Shown: positions 32,010 through 43,884, counted from the first letter of the stretch. The stretch is DNA of 64,000 nt from Ophiosphaerella korrae (GCA_028456385.1 JALNQF010000062.1:124001-188000), one strand, 5' to 3'. Made by a program: numbers and translations. Notes: generated by a model not told the origin, from the sequence alone.

Positions 32010-33790
32010 ATGGTGGAACTGACGGCGAGCGCCAGCATTGCTGTAAGTTCTGCCCTCCTGCGCCCATTCTCCTCACAGCCGCTCGGATTGACGTGTACGC
32101 ACAGCTTGGAGTAATCGTCGGCCTCGTTTCTACCAGCGTACAGAGCGTCGGCCTGACTCTGCAGCGCAAGTCGCATCTGCTCGAGGAAGAGAAGGAGGAA
32201 GACTATGACAGACGGCCACCGTACAAGCGCCGGCGGTGGCAGCTGGGCATGTTCATGTTCGTTGTTGCCAATATCGTCGGCAGCACCATCCAGATCACCA
32301 CCTTGCCGCTCCCCGTCCTATCGACCCTCCAAGCCTCTGGGCTCGTCTTCAACTCAATATGCGCCTCGATAATCCTCAACGAACCCTTTACCCGCTACTC
32401 TCTGATTGGCACAGTGTTAGTTGCAATCGGTGCCCTTCTTATAGCTTTATTTGGTGCCATCGCAGAGCCCTCGCATACGCTGGACCAGCTTCTTATTCTT
32501 CTGGGACGCCCCCATTTTCTGGCTTGGATGTTCTCCACCCTCTTCATTGTTCTTCTTCTCATAATCGCAAATTGGCTTCTAAAGCACATATATCTCCGGA
32601 CAACACCTCGAATACGTCTAACAAGGGGCATCATTTTTGGCTGCGTGAGCGGCATACTCTCAGCACATTCGCTCCTTATCGCAAAGAGTGCAGTTGAATT
32701 ATTAGTCCGTACCATCGTCGATCGCCACAATCAGTTTAACCGCTGGCAGTCCTGGATGATCCTGATCGGCCTAGTGGCATTCGCCCTCACCCAGCTCTAC
32801 TACATGCACCGTGGACTGAAGCTTTGCAGCACTAGTGTGCTCTACCCCCTGGTCTTCTGTGTTTACAATATTATTGCCATCATCGATGGCTTAATTTACT
32901 TTCACCAAAGCAGCCGCCTGTCAAATTTGCATGCAGGACTCATTGCGCTTGGAACCGTCATCCTTCTCGCAGGTGTGGTGTGCTTGAGTTGGCGGTTAGA
33001 GGACGCCGATGATGAACCCACTTCCCCCGTAGCAAGTAAACATATGGGAAGGGTGCCAATGCCACAGACGGCACTGCAACCTGGCATCGGCCTGGTACAT
33101 GGCCATCTCATCGATGAGCCGGAGGAACCGCTGGATATCGAAGAACAAGCACCAGGCCTTCATGGATCGATTACGGAGCAAGCCAAGCGCAAGTCCATCG
33201 ATGAAAGAACGCCATTGCTACAACGAGCACCTACTGGACCTGCCCTTACCATAACCACTCGACCGAAAAAGCGACCAACTCTAGAGACTCAGCAGAGTGC
33301 GGAAGGAGGCAGTCCTTCTCCACGAAGACCACCAAGAAGAAGACGAATGACCATCTCGGAGGAAACGGATGAAATCTGGGCCGAGTTAAATGACCGAGAC
33401 TCACTCCCTTCACCTGCTAGGCGATCCGCCGATCTTGAGAGGAGACCGAGGTCTGGCACATTACCTGTACGGAGAAGGAATGCACAGTCTGCTTGGCTGA
33501 ACCAAATGCGCAGACGCTCGTGGTTCGAAGGCTTAGGAACAGGCAACCAGCGAAGCAGAAGCGTATCGCAAGGCAAGAGACCTATCAACAGCTCTTCGGG
33601 TTTACTGGATCACCCTGATCCAGTAGACGGAGATCATTCAGATGCAGACGATATAAATATTACAACTCAGAGGAGAGGGACTTGGGGTTTTGGACATCGA
33701 GGCAGCACGAGCCAAGATGCTCTAGGGGATTGGTTTAAACTGAAGTGGTGGCGGAAGCGATGGAGAGAAGGAGACGATGATGAACGATGA
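32010..33790 (+). CDS. NIPA-type (DUF803) magnesium transporter-like membrane protein
   Basis: Exon 1 (32010-32042, MVELTASASIA) and exon 2 (32105-33790) flank a 62-bp intron and give 572 residues. The N-terminal 310 residues carry about nine hydrophobic segments with NIPA-family signatures: SVGLTLQRKSH at the first helix end, LPVLSTLQASGLVFNSI, and LYPLVFCVYN. The remaining 260 residues are hydrophilic, basic and Ser/Arg-rich (for example SPRRPPRRRRMT), probably a cytosolic regulatory tail. Family members move Mg2+ and sit in the plasma or endosomal membrane; the fungal copies are little studied. The open frame of exon 2 alone would start at a GTG inside the intron. The short first exon supplies a proper ATG and a normal first helix. 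Confidence 0.88.
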
Positions 33791-34607
33791 TGAACAAGAA
33801 GAAAGATGAAACATAGATACCACTAGCCTCAGATTATACCATTTGCACTATTTACAACAGTCTCGCGGCGAGGAGTGAATATATTGATCTGAACAACTGA
33901 GGAAGGAAGCTTCTTATGGGTCGTACCCTCTTTCCCACTTTCAGTTTACCAAGAGCCCCACTACTTCGTAGACACTTGCAAACCTGTGCACCATACTGGC
34001 CCGCCTATTCTTACAAATGCCCAGCACCCCACTAATCACCAACAAGCCCTACTCACAATAGGTAATTAATTCCAAGCGAATCCCTGTAGCCAACCAGGTC
34101 AGGGCTTGAACTACCTACCCCACTACTGCAGTTCCAAGCTCTATTGCTCCACCATCGTTGTTAAGATAGCTCGGTCATCATTCGTAAATGGTAATGTAGA
34201 AGTGTCCATACATGCTAGTTAGATCATAATCTAGAAATTGGCAGATGACACTAAATGCTACTTGCATGCCAAGTGGCTACGTTGGGTATACGAGTCCCGG
34301 CTGCGACGTGCATATCGTGCTTTACTGAGGAGGGAGGAAGGGAGGTGATTGAAGATACAAATTGCGTGTATAGATCTGAATAAATCGGTTGGCCGAGCAT
34401 ATTGGGGCAGGATAAGGCAGGGGCACCCGTCTACTATATAGGTTTCAGTCCTGCTTCCCCTCAACTTTTCCATCACTTAACAAGGCTAAAAACCTGAAAC
34501 CTAAACTTGGAGAATACTGACATTATGTATTGTACCCTCCCTCTCTCTCTCTCTCTCTATGAAGAAAACGATCTAATATTATCAACAGCTACACTATCAC
34601 CGCTACC
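33791..34607. other. Intergenic spacer with a CT microsatellite
   Basis: 817 bp, with a pure (CT)n tract at about 34540-34558, only about 50 bp before the cupin gene's ATG, probably in its leader. Nothing else was recognised. Confidence 0.5.
34540..34558 (+). repeat. (CT)n microsatellite in the cupin gene leader
   Basis: Nine or ten consecutive CT units. Pyrimidine tracts of this kind are common just upstream of start codons in fungi and may act as promoter elements; that role is inference. Confidence 0.7.
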
Positions 34608-35072
34608 ATGCCTGCCATGCAATACTTTGAGAAAGCCCAGTCATCATTCAAACCACCTCTCGTCGCTAATGAAAACGCCTTCCTTGGTGACATTGCCTCT
34701 TCGTAGGATCTGCACACATACATTCTATCATTGGCCCCACCTGATCTCCTGCTCAGCGAATCAACGTCCCCCGGAACACCAATATCAGGCGGCCTATATC
34801 GTCTTGAAAAGGGAACGCCATTGGACTACATGTACTCGTACGATGAGATGAAAATCATTCTGGAGGGCCATTTTTGTAAGTTGATGATAACTTGCTTTTA
34901 GTCTAGTATGCTGATATGACCGAATCTAGATATCAAGGACGAAACGGGCAAGGAGGTCAAGGCTGAGAAAGGCGACGTATTCCATTTTCCGAAATGGAGC
35001 AGGATCGTTTTCCGGACGGATGATTATGGGTTGGCTTTTTTTGTGGGGCAGAGGAAGAAGGATACACTTTGA
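34608..35072 (+). CDS. Small single-domain cupin, EutQ-like
   Basis: Three exons (34608-34702, 34757-34875 and 34930-35072) separated by two 54-bp introns give 118 residues. The order [17 protein letters not shown], then [56 protein letters not shown] and [13 protein letters not shown] is that of a one-domain cupin of the EutQ/DUF861 group. The two cupin boxes are degenerate: few His residues remain to bind metal. In bacteria EutQ is linked to ethanolamine use. Fungal single-domain relatives are cytosolic and of unknown role, so no pathway is claimed. Because each exon is short, none stands out as a long open frame; the reconstruction relies on splice phase and conserved cupin strands. Confidence 0.8.
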
Positions 35073-35720
35073 GATGTGTGTAGATATGGGTATTTACAGT
35101 TAGGGGTATTGACAGATGTGACGAAAAGCTTGCGGATAAGGCACGTCTATTGCAAAGTTCCCGCAAAATATTGTGTTTGTGGCGTTGGAATCTAATTGAC
35201 CGTGTTTTCGAGTGCGTTGTCTGATGCATTCATAGGCTTGATATTAATAGTTACTAGACCGTCTTGGTCAGGTTGAAATAGGCCTGCAAGACGTCCGAGG
35301 ATACCTTACTAGTAATACCTACGGAGTGATTATGAAGATTTGGTTACAAAAGGATAGAAATGTATTCAGCTCTCAGTCAACCGGAAACGTGGGATGTCAA
35401 CCACTTGAGATATAGCAGTCAGAAGATACTCAAACTACATGGAGCCTTTTTTCAAGGTATTCACAAGTATAGCCAGAGTAATCTAGGATTCTTAGTGAAG
35501 TTATTTAATAGTATATAATCTATTATATACATCTAGCATCAACGTAAGAAGAGTGATTTTCCTACCTTTCTAGTGTGTACCGAGAGTTCAGGTGCAGGTG
35601 CACACTACGACGGCGAAACTCCGGGCCGCCTCAGCAGCTAGCCAGGAACCAGGGAGCTGAGGGAGCAGACGATCAACGCGACGTTGCGGTCCCACACGCT
35701 CACATCCAAACATCGCTATA
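35073..35720. other. Spacer holding a MITE in the CHS5 promoter
   Basis: The 217-bp MITE at 35370-35586 occupies a third of the spacer and ends 134 bp before the CHS5 start codon. Nothing else was seen. Confidence 0.5.
35370..35586. mobile_element. 217-bp MITE (CTCTCAGTCAAC family), copy 2, perfect TSD
   Basis: It starts CTCTCAGTCAACCGG and ends TGTGTACCGAGAG. It is flanked by ttcag on both sides (35365-35369 and 35587-35591). It is about as long as copy 1 at 16660 and clearly alignable to it throughout. Confidence 0.8.
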
Positions 35721-36972
35721 ATGCTCGTTTCTCTCACTGTCGGGAAGGTGGATGCCGGTGTCGCTGTTCTCTTGACTGAGGACAAACGCCTTGTAAGCGC
35801 CCATATATCCGCCAGGTTAACGTATAACTGACCCCCCCACGCAGATCGAGTTCCCATCCATTCTTTTGCCTCCAGACATCTCATCTGGCAGCATAGTCGA
35901 CATCGACGTTGCGCGCAACCACAAGGCTGAATCAGACTCAGCCTCAGCGTTTTACGAACTCCAGTCTGAGATATTTCGCACTTTCGGCCAGCGCACTCCC
36001 TCAGCGCCCGTCATCCGCTGTCGAAATGCTACGCAAACCTCAGTGGTGCTCGAATGGGATCCGATAGACGTTGCCACAGCAGAACTACGAAGCCTCACGC
36101 TGTACCGCAATGGCAGCAAGGCAGGCACAATACCAAAGCCCAATGACGTACACAGCACAAAGTTGAGCGGCTTGGCTGTTGACACTGAGTACACATTCCA
36201 CCTGGTCCTCAAGACGAGCGCGGGTACTTTTAGCAGCGACAAGCTTACTGTTCAAACGCACAAGATGACGGATCTGTCTGGTATTACCATAACGCCAGGC
36301 CACATGCCTGCCTCTCTCCGCGAATCGCTACAGAGATCTGTAGAGCGTATCGGCGCAAAGATTGCAGACAATGTTCGCATTGATACTACCCACTTTGTCT
36401 GCACAGACGGTAAAGGGCCAGCGTGGGAGAAGGCTGTCGAGAACAACATCCCTGTGGTTGTTCCAGACTGGGTTCTAGGGTGCGAGCGAGAGGGTCGCAT
36501 CGTCGGTGTACGAGGTTACTATCTCAATGCAGATCCCAGATTACGGAGCGTTGGCCCGGGAGTATCGCAACCACAGTCACAACAGCAGCAGCAACAACAA
36601 CAACAGGTACGAAGTCCAGTGAATAGCCCGAGAACTGAGGTCACGCCTCCTACGCCCGAAAGACCTACCCATGATCGAGGCAATGACAGCGCACCTCCAC
36701 CTCCACCTCCAAAGGATGACATTAGTGAGAGAACCGAAAACTCCACACCAGAACCTAAATCACAAACCAACGAACAGAAGGTCAGAACGGAAGATCTCAA
36801 GCCAAAGACGGATAAGGAGAAGGACGAAGAGGACAGTGATGAAGAATCTGAGCCCGAAGCTACTGAAGCTAAGGCACTTGAGGCTGGCCTTCCGCGTAGA
36901 ACAAAGCCAGGGCAACTGTCAGTTGAAGACGACGATGGAGACACAGGGAGCTTTCAGGAAGTCGCGCTTTAA
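35721..36972 (+). CDS. CHS5: Exomer scaffold protein Chs5 (FN3-BRCT)
   Basis: Exon 1 (35721-35792) and exon 2 (35845-36972) flank a 52-bp intron and give 399 residues. The N-terminal segment MLVSLTVGKVDAGVAVLLTE and EFPSILLPPDISSGSIVDI is the Chs5 dimerisation/ChAP-binding region. A fibronectin type III domain follows (about 75-165), then a BRCT domain (about 167-255, with DTTHFVCTD and VVVPDWVLGCEREGR). The last 140 residues are a polyGln stretch followed by a Pro-rich then Lys/Glu-rich tail. Chs5 is the core of exomer, the trans-Golgi coat that exports chitin synthase and other cargo to the cell surface. It is shorter than yeast Chs5, mainly in the charged tail, as in other filamentous fungi. 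Confidence 0.95.
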
Positions 36973-37650
36973 TACCGAAGATTCATTATGTCAGGCCTAG
37001 GAGCATAGCGAGCGGTTAAGGATACTATTCAATACCAGTAGATTCATTTCAGATTACAACTCATTCACTGTAGATTCTATCGATACTAAATTAGTTCCTC
37101 TGGACAATACTGTTTGCCAATAATGTGGGAAGACCAGGCGGAGCGGACGCTCCGTGCTGACGCGCTATTACTCCGCTCCGGACAATCCGAAATATAAAAT
37201 AGTTCAGAATCCCCACCGCTGCTGCTAGCCGCTGAACTAATAATTTATTGCCTGAGCATCACAGCGCACGATCTCTCTGTCAACCGAATAATTGGGAAAG
37301 AGGCCGCCGATGAAGCGGCCAAAAGATACTCAAGCTACGTAGAACCTTTCTCTAAGGTAGCTTTCAGTGTAGCTGCAGTGATCCAAGATTTTTGGTTGAA
37401 TTATTTACTAGTATATTATTCCTTGTATACATCTAGCATTAACATGGGGAGAGTCATGGTCACAATTTCTGAGTTCTCCAAGGAACGGCCTCTCGCTTCA
37501 AGGATCCTTCCTGCTCACGTACACAGACCAACATCATTGGTCCGAAAATCCAACCAAGTCGTATCACAAAGGCAATTTATCTTATGTCTCATCTCAAAGT
37601 CCCTTGAACCTTTTTACTCTCTGCCCAAGCCTTGTATTTGCCCTACAGTC
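36973..37650. other. Spacer with a degenerate MITE before the acyltransferase gene
   Basis: 3' flank of CHS5 and promoter of the wax-synthase-like gene. It contains a MITE copy at about 37273-37475. A GC-rich stretch near 37130-37190 is not part of it and has no recognised role. Confidence 0.5.
37273..37475. mobile_element. MITE (CTCTCAGTCAAC family), copy 3, degenerate
   Basis: It begins CTCTCTGTCAACCG and follows copies 1 and 2 through the shared blocks AAGATACTCAA.CTAC, GAATTATTTA.TAGTATAT and ATACATCTAGCAT. The 3' end has diverged, so the right boundary is approximate and no target duplication is seen. It lies 175 bp before the next start codon. Confidence 0.6.
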
Positions 37651-38995
37651 ATGGTTTCCTTCGAACTCCCTAAATCGTTAGTCAACCTCCAGATCCCACT
37701 TTTAATAACCAACAACATCTTTGCCCTAGCAATTGGACCTAAAAATTATATACTTCGCATTGGTATCACGCTGCCTGCCCTTGTCATCCTAGTCAGTCAA
37801 TCTTGCTACAAGGACTGGGGCAGCCAATGGGGCAACCAATGGGGTGTTCCATATGCGCTAGAATGTATAATGCTACAACAAATGTTCAATTACGTTGACT
37901 GGATCCTTCTATGCAGCCCCGATAAAGAGCAATGGCACAAGATACGATATCCTACAACTGATTCGGAAAATAACAGCAAAGCAGAAAAAAATATAGTGCC
38001 ACAGGGACTTGTAGCTCGATTCTGGTGGGGAATGAGGCTCGCGACGGGCGCACGATATGTTGGATGGTCAAACCAAGTAAAAAACGTGGCGATGGAGTGT
38101 GAAGCGGATTACTCGCGATTGTACGAACGCAATCCCACCATAGCCCCCTTTTCATTGCACAGTTTTCCAATTAATTCCATTGCAGGCTGTTCATCGTGAG
38201 GAAGTCGCTCCGGACTCTCTTCTTCTATTTCCTCATGGACGCTCTTGAGGCCTATACTGCTTCTTCGCCGCACGGCTCATGGCTAGATATCGTGCACATT
38301 AAACCTGTGGTAGGCTATGCGGATCGGCCGTTCTTGACCCGGTGGTGGTATGCATGGGTGCACATCGTGTTGACGTATGTGGGACTCGCACAAGCGAACG
38401 CAGCGTACAGCGTTGTAAGCGTAGCAACGGGATTGGCGAATCCGAGAGATTGCCCGAATGCGTTTGGCGATTTGAAGGAGTTGATTACGGTTCGTAAAGC
38501 ATGGTCGTGAGTTCTCCTTTCCTTGTCAATTCCGATGGCGGTGATGGCTGATGCGGTTTGCGTAGAGTTGTTTGGCACCAGCAGTGCAGACGCATTTGCT
38601 CTGCGCCTGGTATTTTCATCGCGAGACACGTGTTGCGGCTTTTTAAAGGCTCGTTTGCATCAAAATATGTTCAGCTTTTCGTTGGTTTTGGCGTCTCGGG
38701 CATTGTGCATGGTGGTGCTTCGATGCTTCTTCATAGCTCATTTGACGATGATAGTGCGTTTTCGTTCTTCGTTGGACAGGCATTGATTATTATGATTGAA
38801 GACCATATCATAGATCTAGGGAAGAGGCTCGGCTTTAAAGATTCAGCCTTTTGGCGGCTAGTTGGTCTTATATGGACTGTCTTTGCGATAGGCGCGAGCT
38901 CGGAGAGGTGGACTGGTATTGTGGTCAGAAATGGCATGTGGGTACATGTCAGGAAGCCTGATTACTTTTCATTGGGCCCTAAGGTGGTGGCGTAG
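37651..38995 (+). CDS. Wax-synthase-like membrane-bound O-acyltransferase
   Basis: Three exons (37651-38120, 38186-38506 and 38566-38995) with introns of 65 and 59 bp encode 406 residues. Several hydrophobic segments, the motif ARYVGWSNQVKNV, the joined WSVVWHQQCRR segment, and FGVSGIVHGGAS with the conserved membrane His place it in the fungal wax-synthase/Tri7-like MBOAT group. These enzymes sit in the ER and transfer acetyl or fatty acyl groups to alcohols, sterols or secondary metabolites; the acceptor here is unknown. The reading frame is open further upstream into a MITE. I chose the ATG at 37651 because it is the first after the MITE and begins a normal N-terminus, but two in-frame ATGs (37444 and 37456) lie inside the MITE. 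Confidence 0.82.
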
Positions 38996-39611
38996 ACTTG
39001 GTCACACTGCAAGAAGTTAAATTCGTATTATTGATTGTATCGTGGGGTATCAGTATTGTATCATACTAGAGTGTATAAACGTTGTTTCAAGACTACAAAT
39101 GCGGTTTATGGAGATATATCAACAGCTATGCGCTGCAGAAGTAATAAGAAAGCCTGAGTCTGAAGTTGCTTAACATCAAATTGTCACGCAATACGACTCT
39201 TTGTATGATTGCTCAATTCACTCGTAGCCTCTCATTGAATATTCGGCAACACTAGTAGTGTATTTGCTACAGCCTATTTGGTGCTTACAGCAAGTAATTG
39301 AATGTAATTCATCAGTCACAAGGGAATGTAGGCTAGAAGCAGGCTAGAAGCAGGGCTGGTCGGTCAGAAGTATCACTAAAATGTTAATAAGCTAAATTTT
39401 TAAACCCATGTATTTTTAAGTTGTCATTCACTCTGTTGAATACTCATGCTCGGAATTGAAAATAAAAATGATTGTTTTAAAGATTGTGAGATACTTCACT
39501 AGTATATGTCTTCCCTCTTCATGCGACGCATTCACGCTAGCTATCCTATCTTTACCACGCTCCATCACGTTCGTCCTCTCCTGGCTTCATTGCTTATTCC
39601 AAATATTCGAC
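38996..39611. other. Convergent 3' intergenic region
   Basis: 616 bp between the acyltransferase (plus) and the fasciclin gene (minus). A short tandem duplication, TAGAAGCAGG, is seen near 39332-39353. Nothing else was recognised. Confidence 0.5.
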
Positions 39612-39920
39612 TCACAGTTCCATGTTCTCTTCAACATAAGGCTCCAGACGCTCCTTGAGCTCCTCGATGCTCATCTCCGTGCCATCCCAGAACACTTCTT
39701 CGCCGCCGTTAGCATTCCTAGGCGGGATTACCACATCAGATACGACCTGAATAACGCCATCGCTCGCGATGCCGTCGTGGACAGTAACCCGGGAGAACTT
39801 GTTGATGCGAATGTTGACAAATGGGCCGTACCGAGTTACATCGACAGATAGGTACTTTCCATCCAGTACGGTGGGTAAGTCATAGTGGTAGTATGGTGGC
39901 CGATCAGCCTCGTCTTCGCT

Positions 39921-39961
<41 letters not shown>

Positions 39962-41215
39962 CATTATCATCGCTATCATCAGTACCATGATTTGACGCAT
40001 CGTAAAACGCGTCAGTATATAGGGTTTGGTTGACAACCACATGGTACTCTAGCAGAGCTTTGAGGTACTTCTGGCCATACGTGCTGAACAAGAAAGCATT
40101 GACTCGAGGACCAAGTTTCTTGAAAGCATAGTTTGATGGGGCGAAGAAGGTTCCACCTTCATGTTTGTATTCGGTGCTGTTAAGCTTGTCCCATAAGCCC
40201 GTCTTGCCGAGGGCCAGCTCGAGAGTGCTGAATTCTCCAGGAAGCAGGTCGATGATAGATGCGACACTAGGTGGTGGGACAAGAATAGAGTCAACACCGT
40301 GGATCACGCCGTTAGTAGCGAATATGTTGACCGCGACAAGTTTACTGTAAAAGTTGATCGTAGGACCTCTGAGCGTCGTACGGACAGTGAGGCGCTGTTT
40401 GTGGCCCAAGAGCTTTTCTGGTTCGTACAGTGTGGGTATAGTGTAGCTATGCAATACGCGGCCGGCAGGGTAGACATCGCCGCTAACATGGTACAGAAGG
40501 ATCTTCTTCAAAACTTCCTTCGACGGGTTCTTGCCATGATCGGGGATCTTTTCAAACGCTTTATCGGTGGGGGCAAAAATAGTGTAGTTTGCCTCGGTGC
40601 TGTTCAGGAGTTTGACCAAGTCATCATATTCGTTGATAAGCTTCGTAAGTTTGGTGGTATAATTACTCGCGCTAATAAGCTACCAGATAGATCAGTACTA
40701 CCATTAAACGTACTTAGATGTTCAAGACTTACCTCATAAATAGTCCTATTTGGCTTCTCATGAGGGGGATGATGGGGTGGTCGATGATGAGGAGGCTTCC
40801 CATGGTGAGGGGGGGGGCCATGATGAGGTGGTTTATCGTGGGGTGGCTTTCCATGATGAGGGGGCGGTCCACGGTGGGGTGGCTTTCCATGATGAGGAGG
40901 TGGTCCACGGTGGGGAGGGTGATCGCAATTATCGTGGTCCGCCTCCAAATCAAAATCGCTGTCATCGAACGACGAATCTTCAAGCCATGATTCTACATCA
41001 TAGCCTACGTCGTGTACTTTACGGTATACACTCTTTGCTTCATCTTTCACTTTGTCATATGCCTGGTGAGCTTTGCCGAACGCACCATGGAGCACACTTT
41101 GGGCATTGTCGGCAATAGACTTTCTGGTTTTCTCGATGTTCTGAAAGACATTTGCGTCGGTGATAACTAAGGCAGATGCCAAAGGCAAGAATAGTACAAT
41201 GCGTGAGAGGCGCAT
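39612..41215 (-). CDS. Secreted fasciclin (FAS1) protein with His/Pro-rich repeats and a poly-Asp run
   Basis: Two minus-strand exons (41215-40733 and 40679-39612) with a 53-bp intron encode 516 residues. A signal peptide (about 1-18) is followed by a helical region (about 20-90). About 60 residues of PPHHGKPPHRG-type tandem repeats end near residue 155. Then come two FAS1 domains: the first has YTIFAPTDKAFEKIP, the second GTFFAPSNYAFKKLGP and YHVVVNQTLY. A run of about 13 Asp residues (encoded by TCA repeats on the plus strand, near 39921-39960) is inserted inside the second FAS1 domain. FAS1 proteins mediate adhesion at the cell surface; no GPI signal is visible at the C-terminus. The His-rich and Asp-rich blocks could bind metal or calcium, which is inference. 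Confidence 0.88.
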
Positions 41216-42196
41216 GTTGCCTGTTGTTCAATTACAAGACCAAATGCAGAGATGGATGAGGAAGTGCTCCAGAGGTACGTGCCAGAGGAAGTACGTTGAA
41301 TCGATTACAACACCACCAAGCGGCGATTCTTTTAGCGCGGAGGCCTCGGATACCGCCAGAGTATGCAGCCAGGGATGCACAGGGCGCCGATGCAACAAAC
41401 GAACAAACCAAAACAACACACGTTTTGCAAATACAACTAGTTAGGCAGTGGGAAAACACAGACGGTTGATGAAAAGAACTTCCATAGGGGGAAACCTGAG
41501 AACAACTCTTTTGGAGGCCACGCAACCAACAGGCAGCACCGATGAGTACGCGTCAGTCCCCGGCGCGGGGAAAGCTGACATCCCGCCGAGTGATGACGTA
41601 TGTGGAGGAAACGCGAACAAGAGCGAGATTGCGGGCCTTTGAAAATGTACTCGTTTACGTCTCATACATTGTTAAGGCGAACGTAGCTGCCCAACTTCTG
41701 ATTGATATTGGAGAAAGTGCTGCACCAATATATCGATTGATCCAGGGAGGAGCTGATATCTGGTCACGTGACCGTATATACATACGTAACACTTACTCAT
41801 TGTAGTCTGAGCAGCATTGCTGTCATACTTTCGTCATGCTGCGTTGGATATTCTAATTCGGATGCTGCTAAAATATTCACGCAATTAGAAGACCACTCAT
41901 ACGGCTACGCGGCTGCACCCTGCGGCAATACGACCCTGCTGGTTGCAAGAGCTGCACTTTTGTTGGCAACAAAGTATCTTCACAAGCTTTCTAACAAACA
42001 TTTGTTAAGCTTTTTACCTGTATTTTATTAGGCGAGTGACGAAAGAAGTATGGCGCCATGGCCTGATATTCGCGCAGCATATGTCACACCCATATAAGAC
42101 GTCACATAGTTCAAGCACCCCACATTACCACAGCATTCATTGAGACCATATTCCTCTCACCTACTTCCAGTCTCTTCTGACCATCAGTATCTCATC
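41216..42196. other. Divergent promoter region FAS1 / glutamate decarboxylase
   Basis: 981 bp between divergent start codons. Short frames only (up to 97 codons); no repeat or RNA gene was recognised. Confidence 0.45.
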
Positions 42197-43884
42197 ATGG
42201 CGGGCCTTGCGAGACATGTGGATCCTGACGAGCTAGTTAAAACCCTTCAAGACCATCCGTTGCACAAAGCTGGACACCGTAACCAAACTATCTCGCACAT
42301 TACGCCCTACTCAAGCCGTTATTCTGCTAGCGTTGAATTATCAAAATTTAGGATTCCGCAAGATGGCGCACCAGCAGATGTTGTCCACCAATTACTCAAG
42401 GATGAACTTGATTTAGACGGACGGCCTAGTTTAAATCTAGCTTCGTTCGTGGGAACATATATGGAGAAGGAAGCAGAGCAACTCATGATTGAGAATCTGT
42501 CAAAGAACATGTCTGATGCAGACGAATATCCGGCGATGATGGACATGCATGCTCGCTGCATCTCAATCATTGCCAATATGTGGGGTGCGCAAAAAGGTGA
42601 AAAGGCGATAGGATCTGCTACTACGGGCTCTAGCGAAGCTATTCATCTCGGAGGGCTGGCTATGAAAAGACGCTGGCAAGAAAAGCGATTAGCTGAGGGT
42701 AAGGATACATCAAAACCAAACATTATCATGGGAGCCAACGCACAAGTGGCTCTTGAGAAGTTTGCACGTTACTTTGAGGTCGAATCTCGTATCCTTCCTG
42801 TAAGCGAGGACTCATCGTACTGTCTGGACCCAAAGTTAGTGAAGGAGAATATTGACGAAAATACCATTGGCGTATTCGTTATTTTGGGATCAACATATAC
42901 AGGACATTACGAGCCTGTCGAGGAGATATCTGACATCTTAGATGCCTTCGAGAAAGAAACCGGCCATTCAATACCGATACATGTAGACGCTGCTTCGGGA
43001 GGGTTCATTGCTCCATTTACTCACGCAAAAGCTGGCAAGAGGTGGAATTTCGAGCTACCTCGTGTCAAATCGATCAATACCAGTGGGCACAAATTTGGTT
43101 TAGTGTATGCTGGTGTAGGTTGGATTATCTGGAGGGACGAGAGCTACCTGCCCAAGCACCTGATTTTTGAGTTACATTACCTCGGTGGTACAGAAGAGTC
43201 GTATACCCTCAATTTCTCGCGACCAGGGGCGCAGATTATTGCACAGTACTACAACCTTATCCACCTCGGTTTTTCGGGTTATCGCAGTATAATGGAAAAT
43301 ACATTGGCCAATGCGCGGCTGTTGAGTCGGGCTCTCGAGCACACCGGATGGTATCGCTGTGTCAGTGATATTCACCGCAAAAAGGGAGACCTCAAGTTCG
43401 TGCAGGGTAAGAAGCAGTACGATGAAGGTGCAACAAGTGCAGACTACAATGCCGGTCTGCCGGTTGTTGCTTTTAGCCTCACAGACGAGTTCAAGAAGAA
43501 TTACCCACATGTCAAACAAGAAAGTGTTTCCAACTTGCTGAGAGCAAAGCAATACATTATACCAAGTAGGCGAGAGCCAAATCGAGTGATGGTGGCGTGT
43601 TGTGGCTGACATTGGCAGACTACCCGCTCCCACCCAGCGAGGAAAAGACTGAAATACTGCGGGTCGTTGTACGGGAGAGCTTATCCTTGGACATGATTGA
43701 TCGCCTGATCACGGATATCTGTGCTGTAACCGAGCAATTGATGGAGACAGATGTGTCCGACCTTGCAGCTTTCCAACCATCAGCAAGTGTAGAAAAGACG
43801 CATGCAAGCAAGGGGTTGAAGAGGGAACACAAGCACAAAGCCCAGCGTCCCACAAACAAGGGTGTATATCGTGCTGTATGCTGA
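42197..43884 (+). CDS. GAD1: Glutamate decarboxylase (PLP-dependent)
   Basis: Exon 1 (42197-43565) and exon 2 (43619-43884) with a 53-bp intron give 544 residues. The enzyme converts glutamate to GABA and CO2 in the cytosol, the first step of the GABA shunt. It carries the PLP-binding HVDAASGGF (262-270, Asp264) and the Schiff-base lysine in INTSGHKFG (Lys299). The N-terminal TPYSSRYS, MDMHARCISIIANMWG and ATTGSSEA motifs are typical of the family. The splice rebuilds YIIPNYPLPPSEEK and RVVVRESLS, a stretch conserved in fungal GADs; without it the frame ends early in the C-terminal region. The tail after residue 500 is basic (HKHKAQRP) and not a clear calmodulin site. The in-frame upstream extension from 42140 has no conserved sequence, so the ATG at 42197 was preferred. 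Confidence 0.95.

Noticed and set aside
37378..37650. Acyltransferase coding sequence starting at 37378
   Set aside because: That start is GTG and the segment is MITE sequence. The conserved protein begins after 37651.
40733..40920. Tandem repeat of GGTGG/TCCATGATGAGG type as a CRISPR-like array
   Set aside because: It is the coding sequence of the His/Pro repeats of the fasciclin protein, in frame throughout.
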